A stretch of DNA of 64,000 nucleotides from Hemileia vastatrix (taxonomy: Eukaryota; Basidiomycota; Pucciniomycetes; Pucciniales; Zaghouaniaceae): assembly GCA_030280995.1 (NCBI GenBank), contig JASXTE010000161.1, positions 1-64,000 on the forward strand, read 5' to 3'. The position numbers and the translations under genes were made by a program. The first letter of the stretch is position 1; every line of letters begins with the position of its first letter. Positions 1 to 12,393 of this stretch are shown piece by piece. The notes under the pieces were generated by a model. It did no database searches and was not told where the DNA came from. It was given only the letters and a program-made list of their open reading frames with translations.

Positions 1-1687
1 TTATAACTGACTTAACCGACTCGACAGACAGGCAACTTCGGCAGGGAGTTTAAATACTTTGCAAAAACAACACACTCAATGGTCATAACTCACATTTACT
101 GTCCTGATCAAAGTGAAAAGTTCAACAAACTACATGCAAGATGCACATTTTTTCAATTTCACCACATACATTGGACGATGGCCATAACACATAACACATA
201 ACCCATAAGCTATTACCATTATCCATTCTCTTTCTTTCTTTCGTTCTCACTTGAGTCACAAACTTTAACCTTCAACCCTTGCTTCACCTGTTCAATTCCT
301 TTTTCTCTTCCTTTTCACAAGTCTACAATAAATATCTCCTTCACCCATTCACTTACATGGATAGGATTGAAATGGCAAATTTCAATTTGACAATTAAGTG
401 AGGGTCAAGAGGTCACCCAGCATTTTTCGTCTCTTTTCCTTCACTTGGTCTGTTAATTGAAAATACTTGTCCAATAAGTGATTAGATTCATGAGTGAAGG
501 AATGTTCAAAGATAGAATAGTCATGTTTTCACAGATGTTTACGAAATATGATCTAAATGCCCTGATCTAACTTACATTCAAAAGTTCTAGAGGATTAATT
601 AGACACAGTGTAACAAAACTCACCAGTGTCACCAGAGTCATTGTTCCTTACAGTTGCAACACGAATTCCATTCCATTGACATTCGATTTCATTTTAATTC
701 GAGTAGAACAAACTGTATTGCAGTTGAACTCTTTCTCAATGTGGTTGTTCAACAAGAATCCATTCTAAGAGTCATCATGAAGAATTAATTAGAAGCAGTC
801 AGGTGTATATAGAATTTTTAGTCACTTGTTCATACGGTGTCAGGGTAAATAGGAATTTTTCTTGTACTCAGATTGACTTGGTAAATATCAATTCAACTCA
901 ACACTTGAAACTGAATTTAAACTCACCTTGACACTTCGGACAGTCAAAGAGAGACATGAGAAAGTTTTTGTATGTTTTACAGTATGATAAAGATTGATTT
1001 TTGATTTTATTTCATTGACCTAAATATCGAATGACATCATGGAACACATCTGTATATGTGAAAGAGTAAACATGTTACAGGAAGGTGGGAGTTGTTATTT
1101 AAAGTGCGAAGTAACGAAGAGGACTCGATCTCATATGAACCTTATGATACTAGAGGACCAGAAGACTAAAAGGGTCGATTCACGAGAAAATAATCAACTC
1201 TACACCAGGAAACATTTTTATGTATTGTTTAGGGGTGAAAATGGTTACTTTATCCTAATGTAAAATCAAATTATTCTTTAGACCTTTTACTTGCAGACTA
1301 CACAGGCTGATCTCACTTTGTCAGGCAGTTCAAGTGGAATAAAGTTCAACGGCGAATTAGTTTGACAAACAATTAGATCGACCTTTTTGAGTAAATTCTG
1401 TATCTTCTTTAAATATCATTCTATTTCTATGTAACACCCACAAAGGCAACACGTCAGATACAACAAGACTCAATTGATGAATACGACATCTTTACTCGTC
1501 GAAACTCATCACTTTAACACAAATTTAACAAATTTTCTTCTTTTCACCATTTCCTTTGGGCAGTAATAGATGTCACTAGTGCTCGCAGAGAAAAAAACTG
1601 TTTCGCTCGACTCGTCAGTCAGTCAGCTGGTGGGTCCTCTTGGTTCTCTTGAGTATTTGCCACACCTCATCAAATATTACGTAAATT
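1..1687. other. Upstream gene-poor stretch, no gene seen
   Basis: AT-rich DNA upstream of the rabenosyn-like gene. The only open frame of note (1039-1263, 74 codons) has no recognisable motif and reads like chance. The part just before 1688 presumably holds the promoter and 5' UTR of the next gene; I see no clear TATA box or initiator. Confidence 0.5.
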
Positions 1688-2953
1688 ATGTCCTCCCCAG
1701 ATCAGGAAGACGATGCACTTATTGAGGCCGAAGGATTCCTATGTTCGGAATGCAAAGAATCTTTTGGTACTATGAATAATCTGATCATACATTACAATAC
1801 CTCACACGCCTCTGATCCAACATTTTCCCCATCTCCGTCAACTTCTCCCAAAAATCGAAAATCTACATATCAACCACGTCCTCAAACTATAGGATTATCT
1901 ACTAGTCATGCTGAGAAATTCATGCATGATCGCGAAGAAAAAATTCAATGGCCTCGTGAGCAAATAGCTACTTTGATTAATCGTTTGACAATGTTGTTGA
2001 CAATCGACTCAGATGAATCATTGGAAGAGAGACAAAGGCTTGAAAGGCAAATTGTTGAATGGGCTGATGATAGAGATGTTGCTAGATGTCCATCTTGTGC
2101 TCGATTATTTAATTTTACACGACGTCGTCATCATTGTAGACTTTGTGGTGCAATAATGTGCAATCCTTGTTCAAAATTCATCGAATATGAAACTGCGCGA
2201 AAATTAATCACCAACCAAGAATCAAATGATGGTGAAAATGAATGTGATGATGAAGAAAAGAAAGATTCTGATAGACCATCATCAGCTGCTTCAACATCCA
2301 GTCCATTCAATAAATCATTTAACCAATTGGCTCAATTGGGTTCAACTCTAAGTTCATCACTCAAAACGTCAATTAGACGAGGATCAACATCATCTCTTTT
2401 GTCCGTTGTGGCCCAATCAACCAAAGATCAATCGAGCATCCGCATTTGTCCTAACTGCAAAATTACATTGGATAAAAAAAGTAGTAAAAGTGATTATTGC
2501 GGGACAGTTGCTTTGATTTGTGCTTTATATGAAAAATTACGAGAGCGAATGGAAGAATGTGAAAAAGCAGTTCCCAACTACGAAAAAATAAGTTCAGCAC
2601 TCAATGGTAAAGATCCTAATTCAAGTTGTTTATTGGGTTACGATTATGAAGAAGCGCAAGAGCTGAGAATAAAACTCATTCGGATGGCTGAAGAAATTGA
2701 CCTCATTAGTCGAAAAATTAATACCCTCGGAGTGACAGACGCAACTCCGCCGCCTGTTACCCAAATTCAATTGCAGTCGAAGATTCGGATGGCAGCAACT
2801 AATTTTCTTAAAAGTAAGACACTGGGAATACAATCTTTGCCTAGTCCAGAGGAAATTAAAGAAATGCGAGAAAAGAGAAAGCAATTACTGGAAGAACCTA
2901 GTTGGATGCGAAAAAGCGAATCAAACGGAAGACTTCTTGACCAAAGACCATAG
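1688..2953 (+). CDS. Rabenosyn-5-like FYVE zinc-finger protein
   Basis: Single-exon, 421-residue protein. An N-terminal C2H2 finger has C19, C22, H35 and H40. A FYVE domain starts at W125 and holds the RRRHHCRLCG phosphoinositide-binding signature; its last Cys pair (ICPNC, about residues 254-257) comes after a Ser-rich insertion of roughly 75 residues. A segment resembling the rabenosyn region after the FYVE domain follows (YEKLRERMEECEKAVPNY, then SLPSPEEIKEMREKRK). Rabenosyn-5 is a PI(3)P-binding Rab5/Rab4 effector on early endosomes that works with VPS45 in recycling. The protein stops soon after the helical segment: there are no NPF motifs and no C-terminal Rab4/Rab5-binding hairpins as in the roughly 780-residue human protein. 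I see no strong donor before the stop. Family assignment is firm; the short C terminus is the oddity. Confidence 0.9.
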   Translation: MSSPDQEDDALIEAEGFLCSECKESFGTMNNLIIHYNTSHASDPTFSPSPSTSPKNRKSTYQPRPQTIGLSTSHAEKFMHDREEKIQWPREQIATLINRLTMLLTIDSDESLEERQRLERQIVEWADDRDVARCPSCARLFNFTRRRHHCRLCGAIMCNPCSKFIEYETARKLITNQESNDGENECDDEEKKDSDRPSSAASTSSPFNKSFNQLAQLGSTLSSSLKTSIRRGSTSSLLSVVAQSTKDQSSIRICPNCKITLDKKSSKSDYCGTVALICALYEKLRERMEECEKAVPNYEKISSALNGKDPNSSCLLGYDYEEAQELRIKLIRMAEEIDLISRKINTLGVTDATPPPVTQIQLQSKIRMAATNFLKSKTLGIQSLPSPEEIKEMREKRKQLLEEPSWMRKSESNGRLLDQRP

Positions 2954-3720
2954 AGGAGAAAACTAACACACAGGGAAACAAGACACCAAGTCCACTTCCT
3001 GATACTTGATATGCATTGCAAGAACTGTGATGATCTGCATTATTATTATTTTACAGTGACCACAAGCAATTTCCAATTTGTTGACATTCAATTCCTTCTT
3101 GTCTACTTTTAAATGCGTCTTCCACACACACACACTCACACTATTGGGTAATACTGGGCTACTTTTCATTCCATTATTGATAGAGTGATACTTTAATTAA
3201 ACTCTTGTCACCTGTAACAGTGTTTGACTTACTTTGGGCACAGCTGTGACACTCGAATGAGCTGAGAGTAAATTCGATTAGCTTGATCATGCTCATGTCT
3301 CTACCATATGTGCGTGTCAAAGGTAGGATCGATGAAATATTTCTTTATCTCAAGCAGGTAGGATTATTTGTCCTGACGGCACGAGGAAAAGCAAATGTTT
3401 CACTTTCACTGAGAACAACTGTGGTCTGATATCGAAATGAGTGCAGTTGAAAAAGATCAAGAATCGGCTCAATCAAATGTCTTCCATAGGACAATTATAG
3501 AGGATGAGTCAAAGACAAACACCAGGTAATTACTCCAATGATAAAATAAACATCACTTTTATCACCATCGATGTGTTCAATGTCTTTTTTGTTTGATGGC
3601 ATTTATGATACGGGTAACATCTGCTCGTCCTATGGATGGGAGTACATCTTATTCAACTTTTTCATCGTTGGGCAATCAAAGTTCCTCCAATGCTCCTGTT
3701 TCATGCTGACTCACCAAAGC
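2954..3720. other. Intergenic, rabenosyn-like to peroxidase
   Basis: Probable 3' UTR of the rabenosyn-like gene followed by the peroxidase promoter. It contains a short CA run near 3122-3140. The open frame of the peroxidase extends upstream to 3571, but the residues before 3721 look unlike a signal peptide or conserved domain. Confidence 0.4.
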
Positions 3721-6516
3721 ATGGATAGATACGTTTGTTTTCTTCTTGTTGCATCACTCAATGGACTATTCTTCTCTTCTCAATCAATTTTACCCTCTCT
3801 ACCTGAGAATGTGTCGGCAGAATCATCAAATTATCATGATGGTAAGAATAAATCACTGAATGAACCATCAAGAGAGAATGAAGTATCGCTTAACACCTCA
3901 GAGACTCATCGAAGAAATGTATCATCAAAAAGGTTATTGCAAGATAAATTGTCTAACTTGATGAAAGATGCAGTTGAGTTTAGCCTTAACTATGATCGAC
4001 AAGTTACAGAATTGGAGAAAATGATGCAGCTGTCAAATGTTGGTCTTACATCGCCTGAAGATGATTTTTATTTGCGTTTTTTCCCTTTGGACGAACAAAC
4101 TCAACGACAAGGAAGAAAAGGTCTTACACTTTTGGCTGGAACTCGATTTCTTACAATTCAAAGTCAACCTTCCTTTGAGGATATCATCGATTTCGAAATT
4201 TTCGGAATATTGCAAATTGACTTGAAGTCATCTCTATTGAGTGGTTACTGTAAGGCCAAATGTGAGTGCAAACATGTTAAAAAATGGACGGAATTGAATT
4301 CAGAAACTCGGATGGTTCATGCAATAATAAATTATACCCTCAATGGGGAATGGCAAGGAGTGCTTATTATCGTGAACTTGCTTCTCAACCTTACTATGAT
4401 GACATCGTCAATGCTCCTCGCACCAAGTCAGTTGATCGAATAACTAAATTACCATCAGCTAGAACTGTATCAGCTCGAATAACTCCAGTCATGAAGAAAA
4501 ACACTGTTCAAGATGACTTTTCAATCTTAATGATGCAATTTGGACAGTTTGTTTCACATGATTTCACCCAAATAGCTGTTCCCATCGTCTTACAGCATCA
4601 AGTTGACAATTTACACGATGCTAACAATGTTTCTCCCATTGGTTTTGATTGTTGCACTCAAATAGACTCTTCTTCTCTACCTTTTTCTTTCAAACATCAT
4701 CCTGAGTGTTTTCCAATTGAAGTTGAACCAGATGACCCTTATTACTCCAAATACGGTGTGACTTGTCTCAATTTTCTACGTGCAATGCCCATTCAACCTG
4801 ATGGATGCAACTTTCCTTTTTCACGTGAACAAATCAATAAACAAACTGCTTACCTTGATCTTTCTAATGTGTATGGAACAGACGATCACACTATTTCACA
4901 TCTTCGTCATTTCAAAGGTGGCCAATTAAAAGAAAATCACCTCCATAACCATCCATCAAGAGGATATCCACCGACAACTAAAAATTATTCTGAATGTTCT
5001 ATCCCTTCGGCTTCAAAATACAGTTGTTTTAAAATGGGCGATGATCGATCAAACATGCATCTCTGGCTTGTCTCACTGCAGATTATATTTTTCCGATACC
5101 ACAACATTCTTGCGAGATCATTGGAATCCATCAATCCTCATTGGGATGATGAAAAATTGTTTCTGCAAACTCGAAGAATTTTAGTGGCAATTTATCAGCA
5201 CATTACATACAGTGAGCACTTACCCTCAATTTTGGGGCCAGAGATGATGAAAAAATTCGCTTTGAATCCTCTCACAAGTGGTTACTCTCATGCATATACT
5301 CAGCTAGTAGAAGGATTATCTAGCATAGCAGTGTCGACAAATGCATATCGATTACACAATCTTATTACAAACAGAGTATTTCTCTACAACCAAACTGATT
5401 CATTCAACTATGGACAAATGTCATCATCTAATTCGATAGAACTTTCATCTACATACTTTGACCCTCGAGTTCTCAGTAGGGAAAGCAGTACACTCGATAA
5501 AGTGGTAAACGGTATGATTTACAATCCTATGGGTAAATTTGATCAATTTTTAACTTCCCAAGTAAATGGTAAGTTATTCCATCCTCCCGGACGACCATGG
5601 GGTCTTGATTTAGGTTCAATTGATGTTCAACGCGGTAGAGATGTTGGTCTTTCTGGATACAATTCATGGCTTAATTTTTGTGGATTTGAAAAATTTCAAA
5701 ATATCCATGCAATGTTACGTGAATTTTCACCTGAATTTGTATCTCAGATGAAATCTCTTTATAAAAATATTGATGATGTTGAATTCTGGGCTGCTGGAAT
5801 TGCTGAAGAACCTGTTAAAGGTGGAATTATTGGTAAAACATTTGCATGTGTTGTCGCCATGCACTTTTCTCGGTTAAAATTTGGTGATCGCTTTTGGTAT
5901 GAAAATTCTTTACCAGATGTTGCATTCACGGGATGTAAGTTGAACTACTTGTTTGTTTTGATGAACTTTCTATGTACCATTGAATGACATGTGTTCTCAC
6001 ACTCACTTCTCACACAGTCAATTCACCAGTGCCAAAGAGAAAAAATAATCAATTGAGTTGAATTAATGTTATTGTTGTCCTGAACACACTGTGTACACGA
6101 AAGTCTACTCCATCAATTATACAAGAGTCAGTTATTCATTAAATCTGCCCATTGATGTTCATTCATGACTATTAACTGGATCCTCTTTACCAATCGGTGT
6201 TCTTTCTTCTTCTCTTTTATTTTATTTTATTTTCTCTCTCTTTTCTCTCTCCTTCTACAGATCAACTACAGCAAATCCGAAAAATGACCATAGCCCGAAT
6301 TATTTGCAGTGCTAGTGATAACATTCAAATGGTTCCAGTGTCTCCTTTCGAAGCCACCTCGTATAAGTGAGTAATTAATCATCTGCTCAGTCTGACTGAG
6401 CACTCAGTCGATGTAATTGAATTTTTTCATTTTAAACTGACTCTTTCCAACACAGAAACCGTAAAGTGCCCTGTTCGTCAATTCCCGACTTGGATTTGAG
6501 GGCCTGGAAAAGTTGA
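3721..6516 (+). CDS. Secreted animal heme peroxidase (peroxinectin/peroxidasin family)
   Basis: Exons proposed: 3721-5934 (with a frame change near 4279-4284), 6261-6366 and 6456-6516, about 793 residues. The start at 3721 gives a good signal peptide (MDRYVCFLLVASLNGLFF). The catalytic domain shows SDGSCNN, GQFVSHDFTQ (distal His about residue 280, followed by the heme-linking Asp), the Ca-binding-like LDLSNVYGTDD, FFRYHNILA (proximal His about residue 461) and ITYSEHLPSILG. The last two small exons restore the family ending (QQIRKMTIARIICSASDN, then VPCSSIPDLDLRAWKS). Family members use hydrogen peroxide to oxidise substrates outside the cell, in cuticle cross-linking, adhesion or immunity. 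The reading frame moves by -1 at a run of six A just before GIEFRNSDG; either one A is missing (assembly error or mutation) or a 38-bp intron is used. Exact subfamily is not settled. Confidence 0.85.
4279..4284 (+). other. Apparent frameshift site in peroxidase (A6 run)
   Basis: The N-terminal part of the peroxidase reads in one frame through GTT AAA AAA; the conserved FRNSDGSCNN block reads one base back. The downstream frame has a TAA at 4278-4280 and no AG acceptor between 4281 and 4300, so a normal intron cannot retain the family-typical FR residues. One missing A in the homopolymer explains it simply. Confidence 0.6.
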
Positions 6517-6584
6517 ACATTTGACTGACTCACTGACTCACTGACTTTCTCCAAGTCAACGAGTCTCGCCAACTAATACTGACT

Positions 6585-6623
6585 AAACTAACTGAACTAA
6601 CTGAACTAACTGAACTAACTGTA
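6585..6623 (+). repeat. Minisatellite, 9-bp unit (taactgaac)
   Basis: About four nearly perfect copies of a 9-bp unit, read directly. Confidence 0.85.
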
Positions 6624-6663
6624 CTGGCATTCACTGGATCACTTGACCTCCATTTTTACACAA

Positions 6664-6669
6664 AATAAA
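6664..6669 (+). promoter_or_regulatory. Candidate polyadenylation signal of peroxidase gene
   Basis: AATAAA about 150 bp after the peroxidase stop codon. Confidence 0.4.
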
Positions 6670-7463
6670 AGGTTCTGCATAATCGGATGAATCAATTTAC
6701 GACTGAATTCTAATTTAAATTGTAACTCTCTCTTTCTTCCTGTTTCTTCCTCTTTCCATCTTCTTGTTGATAATCTTGTTTTACACCGACTGTTTCTCTT
6801 TTCTACGCTTTTCAACTTTCCTCTTCTCTTCAACTCTTCTACTCCATCCGCACAGCTTGTCTTACACTGAATTTAAATGAAATTTAATATTGTTCCGATT
6901 TCACTTGAAAGTTCCTACCATTTATTTGTTTTCTTACTTTTTACAGCCTCGGATTTGATGGCAAATGCATTTATTTCATTTATCACATAACAAACAAGTC
7001 TCTTTACCTCTTTCTCTCGTCGTTTTATTTCCTTCTCTTTATTCCAGTCTTGAGTAATTTTCACTGACAATGGGACAAAATATTCAATTAAACCTGTGTT
7101 TCTGTCTTTTCTATTTCCATGTTTCTATTTGTGTGTCTTTATGTTTCACTCTTTTATATCCTTCTATCGTTCTATCATTCGAGTGTTTAACTGTTTAAAT
7201 GTTTCACCCTTTTCCTGTTACCTGTGTCTATATTTTCACTTTGGATTATTTGCCAGTTTCATTCTTCCCTCGACAAATGACAATTAAGTCTGTGTTTGAT
7301 TGAGCATTCGTTTACTTAACTCGGTCAGTTGAGTCAAAGTAACCCTGAGACAAAAAACATCTGAAGTTCCCAAGTGATCGATGCTGCAGTGTAAGTCGAT
7401 GAAAGTATTCACCAACTAAACTTTGACGGGACCTTCACCTGTCCAAGAAGACATCTTTGCCAT

Positions 7464-7510
7464 GTTTTCTTGTTTTCTTGTTTTCTTGTTTTCTTGTTTT
7501 CTTGTTTCTT
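7464..7510 (+). repeat. Minisatellite, 8-bp unit (gttttctt)
   Basis: About six copies of the 8-bp unit. Confidence 0.85.
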
Positions 7511-9270
7511 CTTTTTTTTCTTTATTGCCTCACTACCTCACTGACTTACTCCCTTATGTCTGACCGATGTATTGGAAAAATCGATTGCCATGTCAAACAT
7601 ACTCCTTAACTTTTGGCCAAATATAACACAGCTTATGCTCGTTACTTGTGTGCTTTCTCCGAAGAGACTAAATATCATCTCGAGGTAAGCGAGTGTGTTT
7701 CCTCCTCAATTGATACAATCTGCTTGTAAAATGATCTTGACTGATGAATGAATCGATTGTTCTGTTCTTCTTCTGTTCTTCATCTGTTCGCACAGCGATA
7801 AGATCTTCTTCCATTCCACTAAGAGTGTCGTTTGATCACGTCGTGCCATCGTATGATTTTAATGAACAAATACTATTAATAAAGATAATAATGGCAGCAT
7901 GATACCTCGGTAGCCTGGTAACAATCTCGATAAATTGATCTGTCCGTGAGACAGTCCAATTGATCCAAGTCAAGAAATACTCTTCTTTCAAGTTATTATC
8001 GGATGTCCCTGTTGAGTGATTTTCAGGGTAAAAAGGCAATTGCTTGTTGCGAATATAATGTCGATTCAATTATCAACTGGTTCCAATTAAGATAGAACCA
8101 GCATGCATGTCGACCCGATAAATTTTTAATAATGTCAGTCTCAACTTCAATTGAGTCGGAAAAAGTTTTAGCTCTCCTTTGATCTTCTGATGGACTAATA
8201 AATGATGGCTGATGCTTGATTTGCCAACAGATGATGGTTGATTTTGGTTGATTCTGGTTGATGGAGTTATTCATTTTCAGATGGGACAAAAGTCAACTGA
8301 TGCAGCCTCAGATGCCCTTTAACAAGTTAACCGGTCGAAGCATCCAACCATCTGACATGTTTGAAAAAAAGAAAAGCACCAAGCTAATGGACCCAAAGGA
8401 AAAGTCGGACTTTGATTTGGGGGACAAATGATCAGGACAAAATAGCTTCGTTGACTTTCCCTAATGAAGGCCAATTTGGAAATAAGGAAAAAAATGAACT
8501 TCTCTCATGGGACGAGACCTTTAGCAAATCAAGGGAAAACATCTCTTTTGGATAAAAGTACTGTCCTTACAAAGGAAAAGTACCGAAAAGTACATGTTAA
8601 TTGTATTGAATACATTCGTTTTTTTTTGTGTTGACATTTTAGATATTATTCAAATCTAATTAGCATTTTATTAAGCGAAGAGACTGAATTTTATTTTAAA
8701 AAATGTCACTCAAGTTATTCAAAGATAGGACAACTAATGACCTTCTTATTAGTGAGGAATATATTTTATTCGGGATATATTTTGTTCATCCTAACCATGT
8801 GGAAGGATAAGGAGAGAAGAGAAGAAGATAAAAGTTAAAATATAAGAGACAAAATATGAGAGAGAAAAGACTTGACTGTGAGATGGGAAGATGAGTTCGT
8901 GCTCGGGATAAATTGTTATTCCATTCACCAGTTCGCCTTCTCCCGAGACGACACAGTGAATCATGAGAGAATTGCGAAAGAATGGATTGCAATATACATA
9001 AATAATGCGAACATAATGTCCGAACAAATCATCATCAACCAACTCATCCGATGTCATTGCTGGTCAATGGAATCTTTTATCTTCACCTCAGAATGACAAT
9101 GATCACCATCAAATGACAATACATGAAAAGTCTGATACTTGTTGACCCTTACAAAGAAAAATTTATCACCATCAAGTGGGGCAAATTACTTTTTTTCTCA
9201 TTTGCCTGATTAAACAGACTTTTCATCTGTCTATGGTGACGTTGATAATCGACTGACCCAACCTGATGAT

Positions 9271-9320
9271 GTTCTGATGCTCTGATGTTCTAATGTTCTG
9301 ATGTTCTGATGTTCTGATGA
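9271..9320 (+). repeat. Minisatellite, 8-bp unit (gttctgat)
   Basis: About six copies with a few substitutions. Confidence 0.85.
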
Positions 9321-11131
9321 TGGCCTGATTACTCATAAAAAGACTCTCTGTATAACATGTGAAATGGGAATTTAAATTTAGATTATCACTTTGTACAAGA
9401 TTAAAGGGGAAAATCATTGTCATTTGTTTCTTCGTTGATCGTGTTAACATTCCTGGTGTTAGCGGAGGCAGTTGACAGAGCAATCAAATCCAAGTGAATT
9501 TAATGTACCGTTAAGTGATACACTTCACTTAATCTACTCGGAGGAATCTTTACTTCCTTATGATGGTGTGAATTAAATTGCAAGAACCTTTTTAATCGAT
9601 GAAGACACGACAACCGTTTGAACCAGGAAGGAACAATTGTTTAATTCGTCGATCGACTAATTGAAGTCTTTAACTCGATTCACACACAATTCTTATGCTG
9701 ATGGTTTCATCTTTACCTGTTGGCTGGTCATTATCAACCGTTTTTTTTTACTGGCAAAAGTACTTGTCCTCTGAACTATATACTAAGGGTATTTTGCATG
9801 AGAATGAGTGAAAGATGAACTGATGATCCAATGCGAAAATAGTTGATGTGATTTTTTGGTTCTGCTCGATGGCGTCTACAGTAGACATACATGTAGACAA
9901 CATCTCTAACTCTATTGAAGTCGCTTTCTTTCACATGCAAACAGTTGCACATGCAACTTTATACTTAAAAGATTTCACTTGTTTACAATGGCCTTTTGAT
10001 GTACTTTGCCTCATATCAGTGGCCTGTGCACAACTTTTCACCTATTTTGATGAGCTTGACTGTTCATTCAAGCCTGATTCCAATTCACTCTGGCAAAAGC
10101 TCTCCAAGATCACTTACGCTGACAAAATTGGTATAAAAGAAACATTTACAAAGAAATGGTTGACCTTATTTGCTTTTCAAATTTAGCTCTTGAAATTCTA
10201 TCAACTGTAGCTTTACCTTAATAACAATGGTTTTCAGTTGAATGGTTAGAAATTTCAATTGAATCGAGACAAAACTTTTAAAGGGAAATATTTTTCAGAG
10301 AAATATTATTTTAAGTCATTTTTGTCTTTTCAATCAGCAAAATCCTTCTTTTTAAAGAAAACTGCCCATTGTGCACAGTACGTAGAACATCCAACATCCA
10401 ACATAGAACATAGAACATGTACACGTGGAACATTGTCTTTTGCTACATTTGTTCATTGTACATTATATGATGAAGATTTGATCGAATTCGACAAGCAAAG
10501 TGAAATGATAATTATATGCTGCGTAATGTATAGTAGAATAGTTAACTAGATGAAACAATTATTTTATCGAAGTAGAGAACAATTGAATAAGGTAATAAAT
10601 TTTACCGAATGGATGAATAGAATTGTCAGGTTATCTAGGGCTGTCTATGTTCATTTAACTCGACGAAGAATAGCTCTCAGGCAGCCTAGACATGGAGATG
10701 GACATGTAGTGCAAAAGTAGAAGAGTCACATAACAAGTATAAGAAGAGAAGAGGAATAAAGTAAAAGGAAAGGAAAGGAAAGGAAACGAGGATGGAACAA
10801 GTCAAAGGAGAAGAGAGTAAAGAGGTAAAAGAGGTAAAAGACTCAAGGACTAAAGGACTAAAGAAGCAAGAAGTAGCAAAATAAAGAGCTGATGGATAAG
10901 GTACAACTTGGTTACAATTTAATTAGAATTCTTGGAGCTCATAATACACACAGCTACAGCTGTATGAGTGTACTAATGGTTGAACATCTACCAAATGCCT
11001 TTGGTGATCGCCAACTCGCTCATAATGAATGACATGGACTGACTCGAATGAAGCAATGACTTACTTCACTCTCATCTGGACACACCAACTGTTTCAAGTG
11101 TTCTGTAGTGTGCCAACTGTTTGTAAGATCA

Positions 11132-11168
11132 ACCATCTAAACCATCTAAACCATCTAAACCATCTAAA
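11132..11168 (+). repeat. Minisatellite, 9-bp unit (accatctaa)
   Basis: Four copies, nearly perfect. Confidence 0.85.
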
Positions 11169-11221
11169 TCAACTCAACCCTTTCAACCATCTCACATTTC
11201 TCCGTTATTCACTTCTCTCTT

Positions 11222-11265
11222 AGTCTTTCAAGTCTTTCTAGTCTTTCGAGTCTTTCTAGTCTTTT
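11222..11265 (+). repeat. Minisatellite, 9-bp unit (agtctttct)
   Basis: Nearly five copies; the last base of the unit varies. Only 54 bp from the preceding, unrelated array. Confidence 0.85.
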
Positions 11266-12069
11266 ACTTTTGTCGGTTCTGACAGCCCTCACCACGTCAA
11301 ATTCACCAAGCATTCAACATCCTGTCGGCAAATGTTATTTTTATTCTATTCTCTCTTTCCGTTTGAGTAATTTATTTCAGATGAGGTCGAACTTGTGTTA
11401 ATTTAAAAGGTCATTTAGAAAAAAAAACTTTTTTCAGCTTGTAATGAACAAACAAGCAATGAAAAGCAATATCACCCTTGGAGGAAGATTCACTGGTGGT
11501 CTTTGTGTGCAGGGTTTGCTTGTGTAATTTATTGCTTCTCTACGTGAATTGAGTGACCAAAAGGTAAGATGAATCGAACAAACAGTAAGTCATCTTAGGT
11601 AAAGATGTTGGAGTGACGGTGAACTTTTTTTTCCCTGCATCGAAGAGCTTTATGTTTGTTTCTTGTGTCGTGTCTCTTGTCTCACTGGTTGTTGGTAAAA
11701 TAAAGATACATCGATGTACTTGGCCATTGGCACGGTGTTCATGTTCAACTGAGAGTGAGATAAGGAAAATTGAACTTGTCGAAAAAGTGGTTGTTCGGTT
11801 GTTTTGTCGTTCAGTGAGTCAGTTGTTCAGTTTTCAGTTGTTCTTCAAATGTTCCCTTGTCCGGTGTTTTCGTGCCGTTCGGGGCAAAGTCTCACTCAAA
11901 CAGATAAAGTGCAGTTAGACCATCCGTGCTTGATCCCTCTTGGCCTCGTCAATGTGTGCACCTTAACATCTTCACTTAAGTTATTGAAGTCTGCAGTAGC
12001 ATCCAACTTGCAGTTTGAAGCAAGTAGCAAGCAGCCTTCAGTGCTTCAAGTCTTGTCTATTTTCTGTAT

Positions 12070-12105
12070 TTTCTCCATCTTCTCCATCTTTCCCATCTTC
12101 TCTAT
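12070..12105 (+). repeat. Minisatellite, 9-bp unit (ttctccatc)
   Basis: Four copies, the last two degenerate. Confidence 0.75.
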
Positions 12106-12393
12106 CTTACGTCTCAATATCTCTGCACAGAGTCACAGAGTCTTCTCAATGGTTTGAGGGTTTATGCAAGTTCAACCACTGCATGCGTGATTCAATTGCC
12201 CAAAAAGAACAGCTTGAACTAAGAACCATCTGAAAAAGTGCTGTTAAATTGAATATAACTTAAAGAATATCCAAAGAGTTATTTCCACATGGCCGATACA
12301 TGCAATTGATTAACTTTCTTGAGTTTCAACTATCACAAGAATAAAGGGACAACAAATATTTGCTTAGAGAAGAGAAGCCAACAAAGCACATAC

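Larger units (their letters stand above)
6517..12393. other. Gene-poor stretch with minisatellites
   Basis: About 5.9 kb between the peroxidase and the 3' end of the minus-strand receptor. No conserved protein was recognised on either strand. It holds many short tandem repeats, listed separately, and pyrimidine-rich tracts. The longest open frame (9848-10186 +, 112 codons) has no recognisable domain. Confidence 0.5.

Noticed and set aside
4266..4303. 38-bp intron in the peroxidase gene
   Set aside because: Too short and with a weak GTGCAA donor, and it would remove the family-typical FR before NSDGSCNN. Kept only as a less likely alternative to a missing A.
9848..10186. 112-codon open frame on the plus strand
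   Set aside because: No domain, no convincing start context or neighbours, and such lengths occur by chance in six frames of 64 kb of AT-rich DNA.
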